Origin: Neomegalonema sp.
GTDB lineage: Bacteria; Pseudomonadota; Alphaproteobacteria; Rhodobacterales; Rhodobacteraceae
DNA length: 58,843 nucleotides
NCBI RefSeq assembly: GCF_028688855.1
Contig: NZ_JAQTXI010000020.1
Location: forward strand, 1-58,843
Direction: 5' to 3'
The notes beneath the pieces are model-generated. The model saw only the letters and a list, made by a program, of their open reading frames with translations. It did not search any database and was not told the DNA's origin. The translations under genes and the position numbers were made by a program. Within the stretch, counting starts at the first letter, position 1. Every line of letters starts with the position of its first letter. This document shows positions 49,901 to 57,740 of the stretch, piece after piece.

Positions 49901-50529
49901 ATTTGAATGCCGTCACAAATGCGAAAACTTATTTAATCAATACCAGTACGGCAACGGCAACAAGCAACATTGGGGTATTTAAGACAAAGGTTGATGAAGC
50001 CCTTGCGACCGTAAACTCATTAAATAAGACAGTAACTACAACTGCTCAAATTTTGGTTACACTTTCAGACGCAGACTTGAGAGACTTGCAAGCCGTATGG
50101 TTGGCAAAGTTATGGAAGCCTAACATGACATTTGATGAAGCAATGTATTATCAAACATATACGGCTTTTAATAAATGGAAAACCGATTTTCTTTCCGGTG
50201 CAATTCGTTTCCATGAGGGCGGGATGCTTGAGGCCCATGAGGGTCTAAGTCTTGGAATGGTGGGAGGAAGAAAAGAAGTTCCGTTCATAGGTCTTGAGGG
50301 TGAACAGGTTATTAATCCTTCCGTTTCTTCTATGTACTCAAAAGCGCAATGGAACGCCTTTCAAGATACTGGAAGTCCCGGAGCATTGGGCGGTGGAAGC
50401 CAGCCGATAGTTAATATCGTAGTCGAAGAACCGGGGCCGTTGACTAACGTTCGATATGTTGATTCGGTTGTACACAAAAGAATCAAGGAAACCGAAAAGA
50501 ACTATACTGTAACAGGAAAATACTTTTAA
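46957..50529 (+). CDS. Tape measure protein
   Basis: 1190 residues, the longest gene. The N-terminus has the TP901-type core (GATTNLSYEQGATEIARFM-type segment, GGTAFSKLF), then membrane-like hydrophobic stretches near 400-470, long helical repeats, and a C-terminus FHEGGMLEAHEG with GGRKEVPFIGLEGEQVIN, found at the ends of tape measure proteins. Its length sets tail length; at about 0.15 nm per residue a tail near 180 nm is expected. Confidence 0.92.
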   Translation: MAIFGGLSSLGVGDIVAFVKLNGTEAFIRDLDKLNGAIDKHGQMMNKAMNATLIAGAAAFATATAAAIKFESSFAGVTKTTDGLTDAQGRLNKSGEEMSKQFRQLALEIPLSVNELNRIGELGGQLGIAKEDLIKFTEVIAKLGATTNLSYEQGATEIARFMNITQAVVPAGMGVQEQVERIGSAIVDLGNNFATTEQEISAFALRLAGSGTQIGLSQAEILAFGTALSSVGVEAEAGGTAFSKLFMNLGMAVANGGAKLEQFADIAGITATEFKTKFEQDASGAILVFLAGLNQTQKEGGNLFQVMKDLGVEEQRMRNALLLAGNASELFAKALNKGTSAYKNNNALNDEFNKRLATTESQLKLVGNQFQDVFISMGQDIIPVLKDITDYLIKHPGIIQAISYSVGPLLMSMAGLVATWKSYNAISAAWKGLQMAKHIDSLRNAITAAGLATGPMMVILTAVSLVITAINLAADAASKSMDLWNDAIDRNNQVQKTAKANLESMALSYQELQRHQENEKVVMNGVSMTVGEALASIRGNLEKTTETGKIFASETTLVFNAVKTSTGELVDKTKLYKDASIDTTAKIKEQISALTFLQSVTAANSYESEQIKKKLNELYDTIKVLSPEELKRVGIMDNLKLRYDETIPLIEKITFDEKDMGVKTEELGKTWNDFSTFALQGAISKLRETDTTFGNLAASMINIATSGFNPVVMATEALGFVLDVFAGSLESSKWSIEDTTRKLEGMGIQITATKDKLNEMSLSLSSTLKTELDAAIAQTTVLYNNYLVALANEAPLEIQRKYRQAWADSVSEIKLLEIEVMNLNAAFKYLEGADTSIEMMNYLSDSTIRLATGFNLDAAALASYNLALSDQITKSYGVLETMKVGSEEYNKQYEAWLKLNYASNLLNGTLDLFKTELSAADYEILVSLGLFPSLTSKVDANTQAVNENAQAIDTITGTPRTITIDDAQAVSKINALMTNFTNLNAVTNAKTYLINTSTATATSNIGVFKTKVDEALATVNSLNKTVTTTAQILVTLSDADLRDLQAVWLAKLWKPNMTFDEAMYYQTYTAFNKWKTDFLSGAIRFHEGGMLEAHEGLSLGMVGGRKEVPFIGLEGEQVINPSVSSMYSKAQWNAFQDTGSPGALGGGSQPIVNIVVEEPGPLTNVRYVDSVVHKRIKETEKNYTVTGKYF

Positions 50530-52688
50530 TGGCAACAGCCTTACAAATAATCCCTGAAAGCATGACCACAAAGGGAACTTTTGACACTGCCATATTATTC
50601 GACCAAGATGAATATATGGAGTGTGTAATTAAGTACGCCGGAGAGTGTGTAGTTCAAACTTCTCAAGACAGAAAACCCATTATCCATGACATAACGAAAT
50701 CGGATGTTGATAGGGGGGCTTATTCGAGAACTAACAATGATCCAAAAATTATAAAAATCAAATTGAAGAGGAATAAATTTTCGACTCAGGCCAAGATAGA
50801 TTCTTTGATGACTTATAAACGAAGAATGAACATATATTATAAATATCTCGAAAGCACGACAACATATAAGACCGCTATAGTTGATCCCAATTATATTACA
50901 ATTTATAAACACGGTGGGTATGAATATAACATTGTCGAGTTGACGTTTTATGAAGCGGAAACATTGGATGCGGATTATCCGAGTGCGTCTTATGGGTCGT
51001 ACGGAAAGGTAGTTTCTACTGAAATTATTTTCGATCCGGATGGCTTGAATTATAAAATTTCCGGGACACACAATGCAGTATCTATAAGTCCGATTAGCTT
51101 CGGGATTAATTTAAATCCGGGAGAATGGGGGCAATTATCACTTAATGACATATATATTGAATTTAATGACCCCGATAGATTTTTTCTTCATAATGGGGCG
51201 ATAGCAGGGAGATATAATATATTTGATTTCCAATTATGGTCTTTAGAGTGGGATGCAGCGGCTACTTACGCAAGATTAAATGACACTATGGGAAATCCTT
51301 ACGGCGATGCGGCAACATTTAATGCCGATGATTATGTAACGCTTATAAATTCAGCCGCGACAAGAAGCCTGAAATTAACTTCTGTAAGCAGTTATTCGTA
51401 CCCGCCAGGCCCTGATCCTGATTCGTATACGCAATTAAATTATGATTCAATCGCAGACTTTGCAGACTATCCGAAAAATACAATAGTATATAAAAACAGT
51501 ATGTTTGGGAAACGAATAGACATTAACTTGAGAATTGAAGACGGTTCAACGGTTACTAATACGACTGTTTTTCAGGGAGTAATTAGACAGCCGTTTTCAT
51601 GGAAAAGCGGGAAAGCTATATTGAAAGTTGATAATCTTATTAGGTTAATTTTACAGCAGGAAATTAAACTACATTCGGGTAGTACAACCCCTACATATAG
51701 ATGCAACTCTTCCGGTAGTTTGGAATCGACCTTAACTTGGACAACTCAAACTGGATCGGGTACGCTTTCAGGAGTAACCACTTACACGGGGGCTAATCTC
51801 GGAAAGTGGGTTGTAACCTTTTCAAGTGCTACAGACTTTACGGTTTTGGGGCCAAACTGCGATAATAAGGCAGGCTCAACGGCTGCGGATTTTTACGACC
51901 AGACAGACGCGACAGACTCACAGATTAAAATAGCTTCTGCGAGTTGGGGTGGAACCCCCACTTCCGGGGATGTTTTGGAGTTTTATGTTTGCGCTAATTT
52001 TTCCGGGAAACTACTCGGAGAAATAATGCTTGAACTTTTGGAAGACTATGGCGGGGTAGACAGTTCTTTGGTTTATGAAGCAAGTTTTACAGGATCGACT
52101 TCAACAAAAACATTCACAATCAGTCTTGATTATCCTGGTACGATAGGTGAAGCGATAGTATCTATAGGCCCGATGGACTTTAGCCAATTAACCTATAGAT
52201 ACAGATATAGTTCAATCCCGCAACTGGAATTTTACGAAGTAATCCCCACAACGTATATCTCTGCTGCGTCTATAGGATTAATACAGGGATCGTTTGAAAT
52301 GGGATATTTTGATTATTACAATGTGATAATAGTTGATTATGCTTATGATTATATAAATGAGGTACATCAAAAAACATTAGTCTATCCAAAGACAGACAAC
52401 GGAAACATAAGTTATCAGATATTCGGAGAAAAAAGAGTCATGACAATTAAGGCTCCGGGTATTTATTCTGAAACAGAAGCGGAAATATTAGCCAAGAAAT
52501 ATCATACATTTTATGGGTATGGATTAAATCCGATTTCGATAGAACAAACCGGATATTCAAGTCAGGACACGAGATCGCCTTTGGGGTATTTCAGGGTTAC
52601 AAATATCGAACTTTCAATGATAGACAAGTTAAGATATAAACTTTCAGGCCATGAAATTATAGGTGACAGGGCGGGCGCATGGGATTAA
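50529..52688 (+). CDS. Tail tip/baseplate protein
   Basis: 719 residues, starting at the tape measure stop. Beta-rich throughout, beginning as a distal-tail-like module (about 1-170) and continuing as a hub-like protein with repeated beta segments. The end overlaps the next gene by 10 bases. No glycosidase motif is evident. Position after the tape measure supports a baseplate or tip role. Confidence 0.7.
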   Translation: MATALQIIPESMTTKGTFDTAILFDQDEYMECVIKYAGECVVQTSQDRKPIIHDITKSDVDRGAYSRTNNDPKIIKIKLKRNKFSTQAKIDSLMTYKRRMNIYYKYLESTTTYKTAIVDPNYITIYKHGGYEYNIVELTFYEAETLDADYPSASYGSYGKVVSTEIIFDPDGLNYKISGTHNAVSISPISFGINLNPGEWGQLSLNDIYIEFNDPDRFFLHNGAIAGRYNIFDFQLWSLEWDAAATYARLNDTMGNPYGDAATFNADDYVTLINSAATRSLKLTSVSSYSYPPGPDPDSYTQLNYDSIADFADYPKNTIVYKNSMFGKRIDINLRIEDGSTVTNTTVFQGVIRQPFSWKSGKAILKVDNLIRLILQQEIKLHSGSTTPTYRCNSSGSLESTLTWTTQTGSGTLSGVTTYTGANLGKWVVTFSSATDFTVLGPNCDNKAGSTAADFYDQTDATDSQIKIASASWGGTPTSGDVLEFYVCANFSGKLLGEIMLELLEDYGGVDSSLVYEASFTGSTSTKTFTISLDYPGTIGEAIVSIGPMDFSQLTYRYRYSSIPQLEFYEVIPTTYISAASIGLIQGSFEMGYFDYYNVIIVDYAYDYINEVHQKTLVYPKTDNGNISYQIFGEKRVMTIKAPGIYSETEAEILAKKYHTFYGYGLNPISIEQTGYSSQDTRSPLGYFRVTNIELSMIDKLRYKLSGHEIIGDRAGAWD

Positions 52689-53164
52689 ACATAGCCATTA
52701 GATTTAATTGTGATGACGGGAATATAGACTTTTACGAAGAAGAAATCACTGATCTTGCGATAATGAGAAATCAAAAGATAGATTTATTTAAAGAATTTCC
52801 GGCTTATTACGGAGGGGCAGAGATAGGTATTTATTATGGCATGAATTATATGGGGAAATCGTATAAGAGTTTGTCGTTGACCATAAAGCCGGTATTTTTA
52901 AACACAATGACAAAAATAGAATCTTTGTTTGATAATATAGACGCTTACTTTCAACCGAAAACGATGATATGTTATTATCAGTATAGAATGGACACGCTGG
53001 CGGGTTTGACTAATAAAAACCAAATGCGCGTACAAATGAAACGCGACGATATGCAATGGATTTATCATAATGGAAAAATAAAAGCTCAACCGATTAAGTT
53101 GGATTTTATCGAAACCGAATATACTGGAATTGGCGTACTCTCTAAAGGAATAGTAAAGTCATAA
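52679..53164 (+). CDS. Tail-tip-associated protein
   Basis: 161 residues, mixed fold, basic C-terminus. Directly follows and overlaps the tip gene and precedes the small beta-rich protein and the fibre gene. Probably a minor tail component; no motif. Confidence 0.5.
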   Translation: MGLNIAIRFNCDDGNIDFYEEEITDLAIMRNQKIDLFKEFPAYYGGAEIGIYYGMNYMGKSYKSLSLTIKPVFLNTMTKIESLFDNIDAYFQPKTMICYYQYRMDTLAGLTNKNQMRVQMKRDDMQWIYHNGKIKAQPIKLDFIETEYTGIGVLSKGIVKS

Positions 53165-53178
53165 GTTAAGAGGAAAAT

Positions 53179-53430
53179 ATGAGTATAATGAGATATATTC
53201 AAATAGTAACAGCGACTACCTGCGAAGCGGATGAAACAAGCCATACGGTAAAGTTTCAGCCGATAGAGGCGACTTATCCAACGGGAGCGTTAACTGCGAC
53301 ACAGGGAAGCGGGGAATTGTCTATCTGGTACGCAACGCTTGACGAAGACACGACTTACGATCTTTATGTTGATGACACAAGACATGAACGCTATCAGGCA
53401 TATAATGCCGTGGCTAATATTGGAGGTTAA
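53179..53430 (+). CDS. Small beta-rich tail-region protein
   Basis: 83 residues, alternating strands, Thr-rich, ending VANIGG. AAGAGGAAA precedes the ATG. Possibly a fibre adaptor. Confidence 0.5.
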   Translation: MSIMRYIQIVTATTCEADETSHTVKFQPIEATYPTGALTATQGSGELSIWYATLDEDTTYDLYVDDTRHERYQAYNAVANIGG

Positions 53431-53433
53431 GGA

Positions 53434-55110
53434 ATGAAAAAATACCTGTTAATATTTTTGAGTTTAATGGCAACAAATCTTTTTGCTGTTAATAAATGGA
53501 CGACTAACTATAAAGGCTGGCAGTATGTTCTTTACAACGATACATTAGAATATACTCATGCTACTTTTGCGGCTTATGATTCTGCAAGCGTTAAGTTTAA
53601 ATTAAATGTTTCCGGTGAATGGGAAATATTAGGCTATGATAAAGTCGGTAAGGTGGCCTTTTATATGGATTCATCGGGGAACCTTAACTTGGGGGCAGCC
53701 GCATCCACGGAACCGCATATATTTTCTGTCTTTGACGGCGGGGCCGATAACGAACCTGGCTTTTTAGTCCTTTACGATGACGGCGGGGGAGCAAATCATC
53801 TCTGGACTGACTCAGGGAATATCCTCTCCGGGGCTACGTCTCAACCTGCCGATGATGACGCAGGATATAAGATCATGGATTTCGACAATGGAACTATCGG
53901 GGCCAGCACGCAACCGGGAACGTTTTCAACGGTTACAGCAACAGGTGGAACCGGAACTTCCATAAGCGGTACAAGCACAAGCGGGATTGGTTCGTATGGC
54001 GTGAGTTCGAGCAGTTACGGGGGGCAATTCACCAGCACAACAGGGATTGCTTTGTATGGATGGGTCAATCCCGCGACAACCAATACAACAACGTCTACAG
54101 TCGAATTAAAAAGGTATACATCTGCAACGGCGGCAAATAATATCGGGTTATCAGTTGATATGTATAATGAGGATAATGGTGGGACAGTAGAACTTACCGG
54201 GAAAATTACAAATGTAATGACCAATGCCGCATCCGGTTCGGAGACTTCGAGATTGGGTTTTTGGACACGTACGGCAGGTGCATCCGCAACAGAAGTTTTC
54301 AGTATAATTTCCGGCGGGATAGGCGTGGGCACAATAACCCCGCAGCATTCAGTTTCTATTGTTGACGCAACGCCGGATTTAAACATTGTCGATTCAAATG
54401 TCAATATTAACAGAACTACCGCCGCGCAAGCCTCAGATACGGCTTCTTTTAAGGTCGACGCTTCAACGGCATTCCCAACCGTAACCTTTTCTGGCAGTGA
54501 CGGCGATCAATATACTATCTCGGGGAATACTTCCGATCAAGCACTTTTTGCGGGAGCATTACAATATGTTTTTGATGCGCCAATAAGAACCAGTACGGCA
54601 AAATGGATTAGGGAATATCATGCTTCAGCTAATAAAATAAATCCCGGTGGTTCTGGTGCAACATTGACGGTTTTAAATGCGATACTTTCTTATTTGTGCG
54701 ATGCCACAAACGAGTATCTTTACTGCACAAGCGATATACATAACGACTGGATAGGAAACTCAGACCCGACTTGTTACGTAACCGGATATTTGACCAACGC
54801 AGAAACAGCAGGCGATTCTATTCACGGAGAGGTCAGGTTTGACTATGGAACAGCTGGGGACGCTGCGAATGCATATAAAACGCAAACCGTGTCAGTTGAT
54901 TATCTCTTGCCCGCTGCGACACAATATTATACGGTAACGGTTCCGTTTACGTTGAATTATGATTTAGTGGATAACGTTTTAGAGGCCGAGGACATTGTTT
55001 CCATAAGATTCAGACTTGATAACGTAACAGCGGCAAAAGCCACGACTGGATTTAACGTCACAAGTATTGATTTTGAATATGATTGCGATCAACCACAAAT
55101 TGAAAAATAA
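53434..55110 (+). CDS. Fibre-like protein with signal peptide
   Basis: 558 residues. Signal peptide MKKYLLIFLSLMATNLFA with a cut before Val. The mature part has shaft-like stretches (KVAFYMDSSGNLNLG), Gly/Thr/Ser-rich repeats, and a beta-rich C-terminus. Third large fibre-like protein with a signal peptide in this genome. TTAAGGA precedes the ATG. Likely a receptor-binding or adhesion protein. Confidence 0.65.
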   Translation: MKKYLLIFLSLMATNLFAVNKWTTNYKGWQYVLYNDTLEYTHATFAAYDSASVKFKLNVSGEWEILGYDKVGKVAFYMDSSGNLNLGAAASTEPHIFSVFDGGADNEPGFLVLYDDGGGANHLWTDSGNILSGATSQPADDDAGYKIMDFDNGTIGASTQPGTFSTVTATGGTGTSISGTSTSGIGSYGVSSSSYGGQFTSTTGIALYGWVNPATTNTTTSTVELKRYTSATAANNIGLSVDMYNEDNGGTVELTGKITNVMTNAASGSETSRLGFWTRTAGASATEVFSIISGGIGVGTITPQHSVSIVDATPDLNIVDSNVNINRTTAAQASDTASFKVDASTAFPTVTFSGSDGDQYTISGNTSDQALFAGALQYVFDAPIRTSTAKWIREYHASANKINPGGSGATLTVLNAILSYLCDATNEYLYCTSDIHNDWIGNSDPTCYVTGYLTNAETAGDSIHGEVRFDYGTAGDAANAYKTQTVSVDYLLPAATQYYTVTVPFTLNYDLVDNVLEAEDIVSIRFRLDNVTAAKATTGFNVTSIDFEYDCDQPQIEK

Positions 55111-55136
55111 TCTTATCACTTAACGAAGGCGGTACA

Positions 55137-55475
55137 ATGGAAGCGGTAAAGAAAAACGGAAACGGTCAATGGATCGTTGAGGGTAAACATCCCTATGTAA
55201 AATTGGGTATTCCGATTGCGTCTGTAATTTCTTTTCTGATAATGTTTGCGGGCTGGCTGGTGGCATGGGGGAGGAATAGCCAAGCATACGATGACACGGC
55301 AGGTAAAGTTCCGGTCTTGGAGGAAAAGGTTGTAAACCTTGACGTGCGGGTTACGGGTATTGAACACGATCTGAAACCGCTTGAAAAAATCCCCGAACAA
55401 CTTCAAAGAGTAGAGAGCAACCAAAGGCAAGTTCTAACTGATTTGGAATGGCTAAAGAAAAACGTTAATAAATAA
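55137..55475 (+). CDS. Membrane protein with coiled coil, XhlA-like layout
   Basis: 112 residues: one transmembrane helix (about 24-46), then a coiled coil to the end. GGCGGTACA precedes the ATG. The layout resembles XhlA-like membrane-associated lysis proteins and the gene at 31821. Last gene before the terminator. Confidence 0.6.
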   Translation: MEAVKKNGNGQWIVEGKHPYVKLGIPIASVISFLIMFAGWLVAWGRNSQAYDDTAGKVPVLEEKVVNLDVRVTGIEHDLKPLEKIPEQLQRVESNQRQVLTDLEWLKKNVNK

Positions 55476-55501
55476 TATTTGACTTCTTCTTCCTTGTTTT
55501 G

Positions 55502-55532
55502 ACGGCTTTGTCTGTTCAGATAAGGCCGTTTT
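55502..55532 (+). terminator. Intrinsic terminator at the end of the virion genes
   Basis: ACGGCTTTGTC (55502-55512) pairs with GATAAGGCCGT (55519-55529), 11 pairs with two G-U, six-base loop, followed by TTTTC and AT-rich sequence. It closes the long virion transcript ahead of the early promoter. Confidence 0.85.
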
Positions 55533-55632
55533 CTATATAATTTTTTATCAATAAAAAGCTAAATTCAATATATTTAATCGTTTAAGAAAATCAAGATTTT
55601 TCTGATTTCGGGCTTGTTTTTCAAAATAATGC

Positions 55633-55661
55633 TTGACATCATTATATTAATGATGTATATT
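55633..55661 (+). promoter_or_regulatory. Strong sigma70-type early promoter
   Basis: Perfect TTGACA (55633-55638), 17-bp spacer and TATATT (55656-55661). It drives the early genes that start at 55708, running into the recombination and replication region. Confidence 0.9.
55636..55656 (+). promoter_or_regulatory. Operator palindrome inside the early promoter
   Basis: ACATCATTA (55636-55644), TAT, TAATGATGT (55648-55656): a perfect 9-bp inverted repeat with a 3-bp centre, filling the spacer and touching both promoter boxes. A dimeric repressor bound here would block RNA polymerase. The ribbon-helix-helix proteins at 6895 and 56910 are candidate binders. Confidence 0.7.
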
Positions 55662-55707
55662 ACAAGTGTCAAAAGAGACAAATCAAACCCAAAGAAGGGA
55701 GAATGAA

Positions 55708-55866
55708 ATGAAAACAGTATCGCTTTATCGTGACGATTTCAAGACCGAGCCTCCGTTTGAAAATGCGTTTGATTATGTGTTGCAATGTTTGGGTATCCCG
55801 AAAGAAGATCGAGATTCAATTGATTTCGTCGAAATAAAGGTCGATTCATTTCATGTGGAATGTTAA
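55708..55866 (+). CDS. Small early protein
   Basis: 52 residues from ATG 55708, the second of two nearby ATGs, with AAGGGAGAATG upstream. Acidic; a helix (ENAFDYVLQCLG) and a strand. First gene of the early transcript. The hammerhead ribozyme begins at its stop codon. Function unknown. Confidence 0.65.
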   Translation: MKTVSLYRDDFKTEPPFENAFDYVLQCLGIPKEDRDSIDFVEIKVDSFHVEC

Positions 55867-55925
55867 CCCCCTGACGAGCTTGTGAAAGTCAAGCGAAACC
55901 GCCTTCGGGCGGTCGGGACAAAACA
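55861..55925 (+). ncRNA. Hammerhead ribozyme (type I layout)
   Basis: All core nucleotides are present. CUGACGA (55871-55877) is the C3-A9 box. Stem II is GCTTG/CAAGC (55878-55882/55890-55894) with a 7-base loop. GAA (55895-55897) follows. Stem III is ACCGCC-TTCG-GGCGGT (55898-55913), closed by A15.1-U16.1. C55914 is the cleavage residue (GUC). Stem I is CCC/GGG (55868-55870/55915-55917) plus TGTT/AACA (55861-55864/55922-55925) across an internal loop. Predicted cleavage lies between 55914 and 55915, just upstream of the next gene's AAAGGAG site. Hammerheads are established in bacterial and phage genomes. Confidence 0.9.
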
Positions 55926-55937
55926 AAGGAGAATGAG

Positions 55938-56114
55938 ATGAAAACAGAAAAACAGCCTTATCATTGTGACGGATGCGACGACTTTTTCGAAACCGTTGTT
56001 TCCGTAAAAGTATTAAATGATTTCGAGGAAATCAATGCGGATTACTGTTCCGAATGTCTTTATATTGCATCATTCGATATTTACAATGAAGGATTTGATG
56101 TTGAACTTATCTAA
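55938..56114 (+). CDS. Zinc-ribbon early protein
   Basis: 58 residues from ATG 55938, 24 bases after the predicted ribozyme cut. CDGC near residue 10 and CSEC near residue 37 form a zinc ribbon; acidic elsewhere. AAAGGAGAATGAG precedes the ATG. Confidence 0.65.
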   Translation: MKTEKQPYHCDGCDDFFETVVSVKVLNDFEEINADYCSECLYIASFDIYNEGFDVELI

Positions 56115-56125
56115 TGGGGGATGAA

Positions 56126-56335
56126 ATGACCAAAGAAAAATGGATTCAGCATATCGAGGAGACGGAACAAATAACCAGACCGTCCATTAGTCATGATTCT
56201 CGGTCTTGGGAATTTGCGGTATGGGAACATAAACAGAATGGTTGCCCTGTTTGCATGCAACGCAGAAAAACCAAACGTGCCAATAGGCGTAAACGTTTTT
56301 TTATTAAAACAACTATTTCTGGGAGCAACACATGA
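56126..56335 (+). CDS. Hypothetical small protein
   Basis: 69 residues from ATG 56126; the ATG at 56114 is upstream of the GGGGGA ribosome site and less likely. GCPVC in the middle and a strongly basic RRKTKRANRRKRFF tail suggest nucleic-acid binding. Unassigned. Confidence 0.55.
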   Translation: MTKEKWIQHIEETEQITRPSISHDSRSWEFAVWEHKQNGCPVCMQRRKTKRANRRKRFFIKTTISGSNT

Positions 56336-56526
56336 AACCCAAAAACCTTAAATGGACAAGGCAAGATTTCCTGAAAGACGGAGCAAAGGAAATGTCTCTC
56401 CGTGAAGTCAAGCTACACGGGACAATGTTTGAACGTATCGTAAACGCGGAACTTACAATAAGGAATTGTTACGGTTTTACTTTTGCGGGTGAAAAGCGGT
56501 TCATCTGTAAACCCAAATCGGAGTAA
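56332..56526 (+). CDS. Hypothetical small basic protein
   Basis: 64 residues, ATGA overlap. Basic, mixed fold, no motif. Early-region gene. Confidence 0.5.
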   Translation: MKPKNLKWTRQDFLKDGAKEMSLREVKLHGTMFERIVNAELTIRNCYGFTFAGEKRFICKPKSE

Positions 56527-56529
56527 GCC

Positions 56530-56703
56530 ATGAAAACCCTTGCCAAATTAGCACAAGTGGAAACCCTGATGTTTCCGAAAGTCGAAAGAAAAGTCTACCG
56601 CTGCCGATGGTGCGGGATTGAATTTCTTTCCAGAAACAAGAAACGATTTTGTTCTGATGGATGCGAAGATACCTTTTTCGGATTTAATGATAAGGAGAAC
56701 TAA
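56530..56703 (+). CDS. Small zinc-ribbon protein
   Basis: 57 residues. CRWCGIEF and CSDGCED spaced by about 13 residues make a compact zinc ribbon with a Lys-rich linker, similar to small treble-clef-type proteins in phages. Follows the previous gene by three bases. Confidence 0.65.
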   Translation: MKTLAKLAQVETLMFPKVERKVYRCRWCGIEFLSRNKKRFCSDGCEDTFFGFNDKEN

Positions 56704-56704
56704 A

Positions 56705-56908
56705 ATGGACGAAAACAAATACACGCCTGAAATGATAATTGCCGCGCCTGAAATGTTGGATGCATTGTATTCAATTTTAAACATTGAGCATTTCGCCATA
56801 CTTGGAAGCAAAAATGCTGCAGCTAAGGGCATTAGTATTGCTTGGCATTTCGCTAAGGTGCGCATGGCAATAAAAAAGGCCACCACAACCAAATATGTGG
56901 AGGTATAA
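56705..56908 (+). CDS. Hypothetical small helical protein
   Basis: 67 residues. IIAAPEMLDALYSIL and a later helix AKVRMAIKKATT resemble a common phage mini-domain with an APEMLEAL signature, of unknown function. AAGGAGAACTAA precedes the ATG. Confidence 0.65.
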   Translation: MDENKYTPEMIIAAPEMLDALYSILNIEHFAILGSKNAAAKGISIAWHFAKVRMAIKKATTTKYVEV

Positions 56909-56909
56909 C

Positions 56910-57200
56910 ATGAGGATCTGTGATGCTTGCGGGCTTCCAAAGGCTCATATCAAAATCGGTGGGGCTTCCCTTTGTGACGAATGCCTGCCCTTTGTCCAAG
57001 ATGAACTCCCGGGGATGAAACAAAAGAATCACCGGCACGCTGCAAAATCAGTATTCAAAAAGCGGGTTAAGTCCAGGACGTATATATTGAGAGATATACC
57101 CTATGAGTTATTGCAAAAAGCGCAACATCTCGGAGTGAAAGAGGGCATACCTGTTAGGGATGTTATTTTGATTTCGCTGTATCATTATTTGGGAATATAA
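56910..57200 (+). CDS. Zinc-ribbon and ribbon-helix-helix-like fusion
   Basis: 96 residues from ATG 56910 with GTGGAGG upstream. CDACG near residue 4 and CDEC near 23 form a zinc site. The C-terminal ~40 residues (RTYILRDIPYELLQKAQHLG, VRDVILISLYHYL) follow the strand-helix-helix pattern of Arc-type DNA-binding proteins. A candidate early regulator, perhaps of the palindrome at 55636. Confidence 0.6.
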   Translation: MRICDACGLPKAHIKIGGASLCDECLPFVQDELPGMKQKNHRHAAKSVFKKRVKSRTYILRDIPYELLQKAQHLGVKEGIPVRDVILISLYHYLGI

Positions 57201-57209
57201 AGAAATGTC

Positions 57210-57238
57210 TTGATTTTATCAGATTAATTTCGTAAGTT
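57210..57238 (+). promoter_or_regulatory. Sigma70-like promoter
   Basis: TTGATT (57210-57215), 17-bp spacer, TAAGTT (57233-57238). It shares TTGATTTT(A/G)TCAGATT with the promoter at 6685. It leads to the recombinase operon. Confidence 0.6.
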
Positions 57239-57261
57239 TAAACCATTCAAGGGGGCCGGAC

Positions 57262-57585
57262 ATGAACAAAAAGATTATCCATACAACTAAAGGACGGGGG
57301 CGGGTTCCGTGTCCCCTCTATTTCCCGCTCTCGTCCAATGCTTTTTCTCCTCCCACTCCCTCCCAAAGCCCCGATCCTGGGGCTGCAAAAAACGTTCATC
57401 TTCGAATAAAAAACGATGACCAAAAGATTCTGGATTGTGTCAACTGTGGACAAGATACGGTTCATGAATGGGATGAAGATTTTAGATGCTATATTTGCCC
57501 GTGCGGTCAGATTTGGGACGGATGGGTTGAGACTGAAACTGAAAGAATTTCAGAAATGCGGAGGCATATATGCGGAAAGAATTAG
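57262..57585 (+). CDS. Zinc-binding protein with Pro-rich linker
   Basis: 107 residues. A Pro/Ser-rich N-terminal half (about 15-45) is followed by CVNCGQ and CYICPCG, a zinc ribbon. Its end overlaps the next gene by 16 bases. Function unknown; early region upstream of the recombinase. Confidence 0.6.
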   Translation: MNKKIIHTTKGRGRVPCPLYFPLSSNAFSPPTPSQSPDPGAAKNVHLRIKNDDQKILDCVNCGQDTVHEWDEDFRCYICPCGQIWDGWVETETERISEMRRHICGKN

Positions 57586-57740
57586 ACCCGAACACACGGA
57601 AGCGGATCGCGGAAAGAATCAGGGAACTCCGTAGAAGTTGCAGGGCAAGAGTAACCCCGAAGAAATACCTTGACGGCTTTGTTGACGGAGTTCATGAAGT
57701 CATGGATTGGGAATGGACAGCAAATAAAGGGAGAAACTAA
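57570..57740 (+). CDS. Small basic protein
   Basis: 56 residues from ATG 57570 behind GGAGG, overlapping the previous gene. N-terminal half is Arg-rich (RKRIAERIRELRRSCRAR), then an acidic/aromatic end. The stop shares one base with the recombinase ATG (TAATG), so co-translation is likely. Confidence 0.6.
   Translation: MRKELDPNTRKRIAERIRELRRSCRARVTPKKYLDGFVDGVHEVMDWEWTANKGRN

Noticed and set aside
50574..50580. GGAACTT inside the tail tip gene as a fifth ECF-like promoter
   Set aside because: The sequence 15 bp downstream is TATTCG, not GTT(A/T)A, and it is within coding sequence.
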